NCBI GenBank assembly: GCA_903813345.2
Contig: CAIIXF020000001.1
Location: 18,121,915-18,185,914, forward strand
Direction: 5' to 3'
DNA length: 64,000 nucleotides
DNA from: Owenia fusiformis
Taxonomy: Eukaryota > Annelida > Polychaeta > Sabellida > Oweniidae
The translations under genes were made by a program, and so were the position numbers. Each line of letters opens with the position of its first letter. Within the stretch, counting starts at the first letter, position 1. Below, piece after piece: positions 26,226 to 35,999 of the stretch. The notes under the pieces were generated by a model. It worked only from the letters and a program-made list of their open reading frames with translations. It was not told the DNA's origin and ran no database searches.

Positions 26226-26321
26226 TAGTCTTGCGTCTCTGGGCCCCTCCCCTTATCTTCTTCAACATCAGTGGGGGTGTATGAAGTCCAGGTGGAGGTC
26301 TGAAGGTCATAAGCAAGACTA
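26226..26321. mobile_element. ~100-bp hairpin element, copy 2
   Basis: TAGTCTTGC at 26226-26234 and GCAAGACTA at 26313-26321 are perfect inverses. Inside are a GC-rich CTGGGCCCCTCCCC and a GGTGGAGGTCTGAAGG box. The GGTGGAGGTCT box and the terminal nine bases are shared, in inverse orientation, with copy 1. Confidence 0.5.
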
Positions 26322-26401
26322 GATATGTTATATTATAGTCTGCGATTGTGTAATAACTTGATCCTTCATTTGGCAGATATGATGGTTACATATTCTTTCA
26401 G

Positions 26402-26609
26402 ACAAGTCCAGGCTACCCGGTCGTCTACACCGGATATTAACAGTCTGTCTAACTGAAACCAGTAATTTATAAAGTCCTTTTAGCTTGTATATTTTTCATT
26501 TAAAAGATCCTGGAGTATCCGAAAATTGTAGTCCGCAGGCTAGGAATACGGCCATTATATATTATTACACCAATATAGCGGTTTACTTCATGGACACATA
26601 GGTAATAAA
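26402..26609 (+). CDS. Candidate last exon with AATAAA
   Basis: A strong acceptor (TTACATATTCTTTCAG) opens a GC-richer 60-bp patch. Two frames give short terminal peptides, TSPGYPVVYTGY-stop or QVQATRSSTPDINSLSN-stop. AATAAA follows at 26604-26609. The frame is ambiguous and no upstream exon is linked. Confidence 0.17.
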
Positions 26610-27205
26610 GATGAAACTTTAAATTCATAAATCTATTAAAGATGAATAGGGAATAACACACTTAAAAACTATATGGACAAATAATAGGGTATACTATATA
26701 CGTGGGTTTAATCGTTTTCACACAATAATGAAACATTATTGCAAATATTAAGGAAGTACTCCCGACTGCGTGAATGCCTCTTGTGATTTTAATTTTCAAC
26801 AGAAGACCATATTTTGGTGTTTATACAAGGTGTTCCAAAAACTCCGCAATTGACTTTCTTTTAAATTACTTCTGTGTGTCATTTCTTGAAAGGTTATTTC
26901 CTGTAATATACTTGGAATTTAATTGAAGAATGTAGTTTATTATTTTCTTTACTTTATCACTATTTTTACTGTAATTGTAATAGTTCATTGTTGGATGCTC
27001 GTTCGGCCTTAATAAAACATCGGTACAAATAAATCCTCGATATCATATCATCAGACCTTGATTGGATGATATTCGGTTTCTATTTAAACGACCATTAATT
27101 CAGATTCTACCTGCATTTGCCAGGATGGAGGTTTGGAGTTTCACCACTTGATGTACGCAATGATGTCAGAGTTGGATAATAAAACCTCGACATCCTAGTC
27201 CTATT

Positions 27206-27397
27206 ATGCATCGAACTCGCACCTTTCTATTGACTCAAGTATGGATCCCGTCAATGGCATTTGATGGGCATGAAATGGGGGTTGAAAACAGTCTTAGTGT
27301 CCCCGTGATGACCTGGGTTAAATCGAATCACTATGACAGCGCCTTTGTGAGCTGGGACACTCCGGTTGACTTTGAGACAAGTATTCAGTATTTATAA
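27206..27397 (+). CDS. GC-richer open patch, possible exon
   Basis: A 63-codon frame ends ...SAFVSWDTPVDFETSIQYL-stop in a patch with markedly higher G+C and even codon composition. The opposite strand is also open for most of the same interval. No convincing donor or acceptor bounds it. It could be an exon fragment or a conserved non-coding element. It is unrecognised. Confidence 0.2.
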   Translation: MHRTRTFLLTQVWIPSMAFDGHEMGVENSLSVPVMTWVKSNHYDSAFVSWDTPVDFETSIQYL

Positions 27398-27789
27398 ATT
27401 GTCTCGTATTTGTTAGGGTGATCATGGGCTTTCTCTATTGAATGCCCATGGGGTGAGAAGGCGTTAGACATTGTTTTTTAGTACGGATAGCTAGTGATTT
27501 GTTTCTTGCCATGTTCTAGGGTGAAGAAAAAGGTTTGTAATGGTAACTTTTATTTTTTTCTATCTGCGTTTTACGTTGCTTTTTACACTTATTTCACAGG
27601 TGCTTGTTCATATTCGAATTCAGAAACTGTCAACGAAGCATCTTAACACCAATGTTGTTAGATTTGTTAACTGTCTATTCCACAGTCATCTATTCTATTT
27701 CCATCCCTGTCCATCTGAAATTGCAATTATAAGTATGTTGTGATGCATATTAGAATTTGGGTATTTCATTTTGGAATTAGGCATTTCAA

Positions 27790-28152
27790 TTGTAGAGGTT
27801 TCTTGAAATATTATTTTGAATTTTGAGTCCTCTAACTTTTTTAATCCTGAAGAAACATACTCGACTTGTATTTTTAAGAGAACTCGGATCGATGGATATT
27901 TTATCATATGACTTACAAACCTACCATTTCATATTGCTTTAAATGGGAATGTCGATCTTCAAAAAATCATTAATTTTCGACCTATTGTATTTGACGAAAA
28001 AACTAGAAAATTTGGAGGAATAGGAAATAAAGTACATTTCTTTTTGAATAATAAGGTTTTTCATGACAGATGATGAAACTAAAAATTCAAACAAAGAGAA
28101 GCTTTAACACGTAGGCCAATGGGAAAAAAGGTTGCCGAACTTATGGAAGGGA
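27790..28152. mobile_element. Diverged half copy of the foldback element
   Basis: The sequence follows the inner segment and right arm of the 24017-24819 element in the same orientation. Shared boxes in order are CCTCTAACTTTTTTAATCC, GATGGATATTTTATCATATG, CGACCTATTGT, AAAAATTCAAAC and AACACGTAGGCCAATGGG. The left arm is missing. This supports a dispersed family. Confidence 0.6.
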
Positions 28153-28414
28153 ATTCACCACTGGTCATTATTCTGAAGGTGCTCAAGTCTTTAACTACAA
28201 GATCATTAAAAAGTTGATGTAGAGTATGAAAAGAGTATGAACATTATAACATTATAACCCTTAGATATGGAAACCAAAGAAAATGATTCAAAACTGCATT
28301 GGTTATGATTGTATACTAGGTGTATTCAGTAGAATAAGCTTATGACTTCGTTGTCGTTTGTTCTCTTTTGAAATATTCCTTTACACTGTGTTTTTGGTCT
28401 TTGTCTTTGGTGAT

Positions 28415-28924
28415 TGTACAGTGGATGACACAAAAACCTGCCACGTTACGTTGCATAAATTGTTTGTCTATTAACATATAAACTTGTCCTTTGGCACATC
28501 TAAAGTAAACGTTGCGATGGCGATGGCATCTCTAGAAATTTCAGATGTGTAGCTCAAGTGGGTCAAATTTTATGAGCATTACAAGATTTACTTTGTAAAT
28601 ACTAAAAAATGTGCCTGTGCTTTCAGGGAAGGAAAGTCCAATCAATTAAGCACAACAAGATATAGTTGTCAACTTTTTCCCAAAATTATGTTACAAAAGG
28701 TGGGTGTCATTTTTGTGTGAAATCCAGAACCTGTAAAGGAATAGATTACACATCTTTTAACGTTCACAAATCTGTATTTAGTTGAGCTAGTCATATGAAA
28801 CTTCTTGTGGAGTTTCACCATGGATGTTAGTTCAAATGTGCCAGAAAACAAGTCAGAATTATTGTCGACCAAAAAATTATGCAGCATGTGTGTGTGTGGG
28901 TGTCATTTTTGTGTCACCCTGTAC
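28415..28924. mobile_element. Mariner-like MITE
   Basis: The left end TGTACAGTGGATGACACAAA and the right end (inverse of TTTTTGTGTCACCCTGTAC) form an imperfect ~26-bp TIR beginning TACAG. A second internal copy of GTGGGTGTCATTTTTGTGTG lies at about 28700. A further related end (ATTTTTATGTCCCATCCTGT) lies at about 29010, so several insertions may be nested. No transposase frame survives. Confidence 0.5.
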
Positions 28925-29429
28925 GTACATTATATGACACTTTATTGCATTTCGTTTAGTGAACAACCTTGTTTTAAACCAATCTAAACTTGAAATCAAA
29001 TGATGCCATTTTTATGTCCCATCCTGTACAGCTCCCTTCCCAGCAGTTTGAATGAGATTAATGGGGCATATAAGGATTTATGCAAAAAAATGGCATTTAG
29101 AGAAAACATTTTTCTGCAAAGCAACCAAATCGTTCAAAAAATATAATTTATGTAGCTTTTCCTCCCATTACTTGCATTTACAAAAACGTTGTCTTTTTGT
29201 GCCCAATATGATGTAGTAAGAACCTCACAGCGTTTATGGATATTGAGCGAAAATGTCATTTATTTGTTACATTTTTATTCTGACACCTTGTATCTTTATT
29301 ATCATGTTTATTTCGCCTCCATCGACCAGTTCTAGTAGCACCAAGAAAATCATATCTACAGCCTATTTTTCCCATGGGTCTTTCAGAAAGTGTCCACCAT
29401 ATGATGTGGCAAATACTTGAAGAACAAAA

Positions 29430-29559
29430 TCTATCTACTGTTGAATAAACATGCTTCACTTGATGGATTTGAGAAACATGTACAATATTTTAGAGAATTC
29501 AATTGTTTTCATGTTATGACTTCCAACAGATTCTTTGAAAATTGTAGTCACTATTCCAG
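29430..29559 (+). CDS. Possible exon ending in a strong donor
   Basis: An open frame reading ...HASLDGFEKHVQYFREF... and ending FENCSHYSR runs into CATTCCAG-type context (ACTATTCCAG followed by GTATGT), a near-consensus donor. The 5' boundary is unclear: weak acceptors occur at TTTTAG (about 29492) and CCAACAG (about 29529). It lies immediately downstream of mariner-like sequence, so a transposon origin is possible. Confidence 0.2.
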
Positions 29560-29649
29560 GTATGTTATTATAATCAACACAGAGCCTCGTTTAATCGTAT
29601 TGTACGTGAGAATTGTATTTTTGTTAAATCTGAATTTTTCACCAAGATA

Positions 29650-31500
29650 AAAGAAAGACTGTTAATAAGAATAGGGTTAGACCAATCGGAGCGTGTCAAC
29701 CTTTAATTGTCAGGTGTCAGGTGAGGTACACATCTACACATCGCGTTAAGATGATTTAAATTCACTTGGAGAATGAAAGAGTAATGTGCAGTGGAGTAAC
29801 AGAATATAGCATTGGTCTTGTAACAACATGACTTTTATTAAAGTAAAGGCACACTAAATCTAAGGTTACTACTGTCGACTCGTGATCTAACAACTAGAAT
29901 AAGGTGAAAAACGCTTAATATACCCTTTATGTTCGAATTCAGCTTCATAATAAGGTCAATGTGAAATTTAGAATGAGAATAATGATCATATTTATGTGAA
30001 TTTGTTCAATAGATTTGCCTTCACTACCGTTAAACACGTAAAATATATATTGAATAAACTGATTACTGAATAGAGCCTAGATATTGTTAGTTTTTACGCT
30101 ATAAGACTATTAACAAGAAAACCATCGACCCTTGTATCAAAGCAAACAAAGTTTGATTAAATTCAACTTGAACTCCAATTTTTTACATGCGTGCTTAATT
30201 CAAAGTATGATACTTTTAAAGAGAACGACCTAAGATTGTTTGATGATACGAGATTCGGAGAACAAGTCAGATGGTATAATCTCAAGGGTATTTTGGACAA
30301 ATGTGATCCCATATAGCTAATATAACACTTGTAATTTTGATTGTCATTCCATATCAAATCACCTGCGATCACATTGCCAATGGACATATAATAGCCAGCT
30401 TGGAACTACAAGGGAATAATTTGAGCCCATGAGGAATGACGACAAAAGGTTGCGGGTCATTTGTGCCAAAGGTCATTGATCAAGCCTATTTCTCGTTCGC
30501 CAACGTACACTGATATAATTATAATGTTCTATGTCCAGTTGCACTGAGGGATGATTCCGATCTTACGAAATGTTTTCTCTTAATGGGTGATTAGCTTGAA
30601 AACTTGCAAAGTCGTATAATTAGTGGTTGATGCATAGGTGAGACAGAAAATAAATAGTATCTGTCACTCTGTTTGATGATAATACACTTGAAAATCGGAC
30701 AAATAGCTGGCAGCCTACTTGAAGCTTTTAGAGGAACTATTTCGTTTTCTCAATCCAGTCAACTTGAAATTTACAGCACAACTTTCTCTCGGACACTATT
30801 TGGAGATAAGGAATCGGCATCTGGTATGTAAACTGATCTTTATTGACTTTAATAGCAAGATAATTACGATTGTGATTAGCTGTGTTCTTCTGATGCAACA
30901 ACTTATAATGGTGTATCCTTGATTCAGTTTCTTCCTTGTTTTACAACCGGTTGTATAAGGTTTTTTATAAAGGCCGTAATCAGTGAGTAGAAGATAATCT
31001 AAAAGTACTGTGAGTTATGACCGGTTGCATGCCAGGAATCTACTTGCTCGAGGTCACTTAGTTTTATCCAAAATACATTCAAGATGGCGGCTTTGTATTG
31101 ACAACGTAATTTCTCTAATAATCTCCAAGTAATCTTCATTTGTTATACTAATGGGGGATTATAGTTGGTTTCCAGATGGTACACGCAATCTGCATATGTA
31201 TTTAAAAAGAATATTTTATCATTTGGCCACAAACGTCAGAAGATTTGGAGTCTCAATGAAACAGTGAAAATATTTATGTTTATATTTATGTTTATATCAA
31301 AGCAACGATTAAAAGGGATTTTTAAACGATTTTACATGTATTTTATTACAAAACAAACTAAAAAAGATGTAACAATTAGAGCCATGTCTCACCCGGGGCA
31401 TATTCTAAAATGTAAATTATGGCTTTGGAAACGATACTTTGTTTTTACAAGGACGCCATTTCTAAGATAGGTCATGTGAATTTATGACGCTAGACTGCCA
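29650..31500. other. Non-coding stretch upstream of the first-exon candidate
   Basis: No exon is supported. The patch 30.42-30.56 kb has even base composition and may be conserved. A Grainyhead-type palindrome is listed separately. AAGATGGCGGC, a YY1-like word, occurs at about 31081. Confidence 0.35.
30942..30955. promoter_or_regulatory. Grainyhead-type palindrome
   Basis: TACAACCGGTTGTA is a perfect 14-bp palindrome centred on AACCGGTT, the Grainyhead/CP2 family core. A half-related GACCGGTTGC occurs 70 bp downstream. It lies about 0.95 kb upstream of the candidate start codon at 31907. Function is inferred from the motif alone. Confidence 0.3.
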
Positions 31501-31530
31501 TGATTTTAACGGGACTGTCTCTAATTACCC

Positions 31531-31556
31531 ATTTCGCGCCATTTCTAGCTATAAAA
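31531..31556 (+). promoter_or_regulatory. E2F-like site and TATA box
   Basis: ATTTCGCGCC matches the E2F core TTTSGCGC. TATAAAA follows at 31550-31556. Transcription would then start near 31580 and reach the ATG at 31907 within one first exon. Upstream ATGs (such as at 31638, followed by 34 codons) would act as uORFs. The spacing is plausible, but no experimental start can be seen. Confidence 0.35.
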
Positions 31557-31906
31557 TACCACAATTTCAGCCTGGATCCTGTTCTTGAATTCACAGGGCT
31601 GTAAATAAGGAAAGAGAAAGTTATTGGGATGTATAATGAGGTCAAGTCGTTTACGTGAAAATATATTGTCAGGATGGCCCACTTTTAGTTTGGGAGAAGC
31701 AATAAAATTGTCATATTTTGATTTAAGACTCGTAATTTAGAATCCAGATTCTCCTTAAAACACTGCTCAGTCTAACTGTTAGTTTAGATTGCTACAGTAA
31801 GTGTTAAGTAAGAATCTAACATTTGGATTATTGTTCCGGATATATCTTAATGTAGGTTTGTTGGAAACGTCTTGAATTTGGATTATATTAAGACGCAGGT
31901 GGCGGG

Positions 31907-31925
31907 ATGGAGGCTGCTACACTGG
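31907..31925 (+). CDS. Candidate first coding exon (MEAATL...)
   Basis: GGCGGG-ATGG gives a reasonable start context. Six codons, MEAATL, and one further G are followed by a consensus donor GTAAGC at 31926. The exon leaves one base of a split codon. The next strong exon (35329-35433) enters with two bases, so joining them makes a GAG codon and keeps the frame open. An E2F/TATA pair lies 350 bp upstream. The coding part is very short, so support rests on the start context, the donor and the phase match. Confidence 0.4.
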
Positions 31926-33944
31926 GTAAGCATATTGATCGTGGAACAAGCACGGTTTATAAATGTTCTTCCTAAAATATTAGTCTGTATGAGTTTTAAT
32001 TAAGCGTATGTATTTTATTAAATAAGAATGGCTGATTTATTTTCCCCTTTATTTATATAAAAGTAATCTCGCCGTGAAAATCAAAACGCTGGCGTTTGAT
32101 ATTTTGTGATATTTTTGTGATCGGTCCAGGTTTTTGAAACACATATCCTATCAGTCACATCCTCCACTTAGGTTGTTGCATTAAGCCCTATTTTAGACTA
32201 ATCGGATCTTTTTATCCATCGGAGGGAAAAATACCTAGCTATGTCTAGGATTTGAAATAGATCGACCGACAACTAACTAACTGTGCAATTTCGGGGTAAT
32301 TCTAGCCATTTTTGACAGTGCTATATACGTTTTGGACTATAGTAGATTAATGCACACTAATCTTTGTCATTGTAAAACCATCAATTGCTCAAATCACTTG
32401 AACCATTTTAACTTTCAAATAACTCAACGTCTCTCTAAAATTTCCCTTGTGTTTATTTTGTAAAATTAGATTGAAAATGCCTATTAATACAGATTATTTG
32501 TCGATAAATTAATGACGGTGTATTAATCAAAGGTCCCAATGGATATAAGCATTTTTCTGTTGGTAAATTCGTAAATTCAACAGAATGAAACGAAATATTT
32601 TCATAATGTTTGAAGACATGTGTTTTTGTGTTCATTCTTTTTCCTTCCAATGTAAATTATTCACCGCCACAATCTAATCGATTCGTTTTTGGCATGTATG
32701 TATCGCCCACGAATGTGTGATGTGGATTGTTTCGCGGTTTACGGGTTTTTGTGTTTTTTATGTATCCTACTGCACCTTGCTAATGCATTCGTGGTTATTC
32801 ATTGTGTAATCGGTTTCTTCTAGAACACAAACTAACAAATAATCGATCGTCAATTTGCGAACGATGAAAATGATACTCTTCAGTTGTAATATGTTTTATT
32901 GTAGAATATTACCAATATCAAAATTTACTCGATATATCAGATGGTATTCATTGCTGCATCACCAAACTGTATGAATTCCTTTAAATTTATGAACGAAATA
33001 GATTTATTTGTATACATAAATAAATGAGTGTATATATTGCTACATGATTGACTTTATGGCGTACCACTATATATGTCTCAATATAATGCAGAAAATACTG
33101 AATTAGAAATAACAAAATACATATGCATTATGCATAGTATTGCATACAGTGTTTGTTAAATCGATTGCAAGAACTAGTTGATTAAATCAGTCGATCCTAC
33201 GTTTACAGACGTAAACAATTTTTGTAATAGAAACCGACATCTGTTAAAGTTAAACCATCGAACCAAAATTGCATTTTTAACTTGCGAGCTATTCTTTGAT
33301 GTTTGCGGTATTGTTTTGGATATACCATCAGGGCTGCTTTACATGAGAAGAAACAACAGCTGACAATGCTCATCTTGCTATATTGAACACAACAGCATAT
33401 TTTACGACACTTGTTTTACGTTCCAAATGGCATTTGCAACAACGTATTAGTCTGCTTGCTTCAAATTTGAATCAATGCACAATGTCGTGCTATTACCTTC
33501 ATCGGAGACAATGCAATTCTTCAGTATTTCGTTCGGCTATCAGATGCATTTTCTTAATTTCCTCTGAAGTCTAACGTTTGACATTTATACAAATGGGATA
33601 TCTGGTTTAGGATACGAAACGTGTAGCGTTCATTTGTAGAGTAATCCTTGCATATAGTTTCCATCCATCAAAAGGAAAGCTGGGATAAACTATGTCCGCC
33701 CAAACCCTCAAATTAAATTACTCTCATCCGTCGAGAGAATACTTGTGGTTGTATCTTGCAGTGCAGATGGTCCGTAATCCTCACGCGACATTTGTCTCAA
33801 AAATTGAAGGCTTTAATTGAATTTTGGCCACATCTTATTAAGTCAGTCAGAATATTAAGATTTTTTCTTTTTATTTTGCTCGATGATGTGAGCAAGTATT
33901 GATATGTTTATTTTCGATTGGCTCGAATTGTTCTCCAGTTTCTA

Positions 33945-34015
33945 CCCAGGGATGTAGCCAGCCTTCAGTCAGGTGGTGCGATCGCTAAAAAAATCGGTTT
34001 TAACCATTGTAGATA
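33945..34015. mobile_element. Fragment of a GTAGCCAG-type element
   Basis: CCAGGGATGTAGCCAGCCTT followed by CAGTCAGGTGGTGCGATCGC resembles the ends of a widespread invertebrate repeat with GCGTAGCCAG termini. Only one end is visible. The assignment is from pattern memory. Confidence 0.3.
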
Positions 34016-34444
34016 TCCCATCTTAATACTGTGTAAATCATTCCTTATCAAGCTGCATCTGGAACAAACAAACTACATGTTAATATGAAAGTAGAAAGTT
34101 TTGTTTAAGGCTTTTATTTAATAGAACGAATATAACGAATATGGGTTATTTTCAGCCATTTGCGAATTGCGAGATATTTTATTTCTATGTGAAGTTGCAT
34201 TCATATTGGATTTACATATGATTTAAAGATGCTATTATTCAAGATAAAAAGGAAAATTGTACAGTTTATCTTATCCATACATTTTAACTCTTTTATATAC
34301 ATACAATTTGAGCAAGTAATTATATCTATGAATCAGTAAAATCTCAGCAAACGGTGAATAATAACACGATCCGTCTCAATTTCTATATGACCATGTTATA
34401 TGTGTACATTAAATGGTTTATTTTAAATACACAAGACAGAATAA

Positions 34445-34556
34445 ATATTTATTTAATTTTTCTCGGAGTAAATAATTGCTATTTGGAATTCCATTTGTGT
34501 TTGAAATGTTGAACAATTGTTTATTTAATTTTCCCCGTAGTAATAGTTTCTGTTTT
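34445..34556. repeat. Diverged tandem duplication, ~74-bp period
   Basis: TATTTATTTAATTTTTCTCG...GTAAATAATTGCTATTT is repeated about 74 bp later as TGTTTATTTAATTTTCCCCG...GTAATAGTTTCTGTTT. Two copies are visible. Confidence 0.4.
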
Positions 34557-35328
34557 TAGGTAATATTTTAACAAATGTAAAAATACCTCGTTTACGCTGC
34601 CAATGATTGTACTTTATATACTGTTGAAATAATTAATAAATTCTCCATTCACGTAGCATAAACCCTGAAAAACATGAGAAATATTCGAACATTATTTGAT
34701 GCAATTTTATTCAAGATATTTGCGGAATAGGCCTACTAATATGAGTTTTATTACATCAAAGCGATCGTTTAACTGGACACAAATGACCTTTGTTATTAAC
34801 ATTTTAGTAGCCTATCTAATTTAACGAATATGAAAGTATCCTTAAACATCCATTATATAAACATAAAGAATTAGCTTTAAATACATTCGGACTCTACTTT
34901 TTATTACACTTTAGGTAAATTGAGGTCAGATTTTACTATTGTTTTAACATTACTTTACTTGTTTTCAGTTTGAAATAAAATTAAAAGTTGATCGATCGAA
35001 ATACATTAAACGCTGTATTTTTGTCATATTAAAATCATATGCTACATGACAATCGAGTGAATAAACAAAATTTTATTCATATGATGTAAAGGCCTTTGAG
35101 TTAAAATGAATGTTTATTTCATTCAATTCTTCCACACAATACGCGCAGTACATGGATATAAGAACATATAACGACCAGTTCCTGGACGATCCTGGGCTCT
35201 AGAATCAAATAAACAGAATATCATGACAATAAATGACATCCGTCAATTATTAAACATTGCTTGACACATGAAAGATAAAACTCTATGCAGAATGTGAGTT
35301 GTTAATATAAACCCATCTTTCTTTGCAG

Positions 35329-35433
35329 AGAAAAGTCAAAGGGTCGGAAACCACACCACCACGGTCCTAGGCCTCCAGTTAAATACTGGCGGTGTACCGA
35401 GCTTAGGACGACAACGACTTTGTAACGACGGTG
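35329..35433 (+). CDS. Internal coding exon, 105 bp, unknown protein
   Basis: The acceptor is ACCCATCTTTCTTTGCAG. The donor is ACGGTG followed by GTGAGT. One frame is fully open: two leading bases, 34 codons beginning KSQRVGNHTTTVLGLQLN and ending GRQRLCNDG, then one base. The other two frames hit stops. The length is a multiple of three and entry and exit phases agree, so it could be skipped without a frameshift. The G+C content is far above the flanks. The peptide has no transmembrane or signal character, and I do not recognise the family. It is phase-compatible with the candidate first exon at 31907-31925. A 5'UTR exon is the main alternative. Confidence 0.65.
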
Positions 35434-35999
35434 GTGAGTACACAATTATACCTTTACTAAGTTATACACACTTATATATTTGTAATTTTAGAATTTTCCA
35501 TTTTTTTATTGAACTTCAGAAACATTCAACATATTGTTTAAATGTTTTTTCGATGTTCAATATTCACATTTTCTGCTGGTCTCTAGTGTACATTTGCATA
35601 CTGCAGTTTGCTGGCGGTTGTTTAGGAGCACTAAGTATAGCAATATGGGAGTGTAGGGTGTTACGCGTTCGGATTTTCTAAACGTTTTCGACATCGCAAC
35701 GATTGATATTGGACGGTTGTTGTAAAAATACATTATGCCCTCCTAAATTCAGGATTAAGCTGCTTTGGAACTAATTCTGATTTGATTAATACTACAACAT
35801 TCAGAAAAGAAACGTATTTCATAAAACGAAATTTCAGCAATCTAAAAATGCTCATTGGATGTTAGAATATACACTTAATAGTACAATAATATTATTAAAC
35901 AATGTTGAAAATAATACCTTCTGATTCACCACAGTCAAGACAATCTCAAAGCTTATATGCAAACATAAATTCCTAAAAATCAATATAACTAACATCGTG

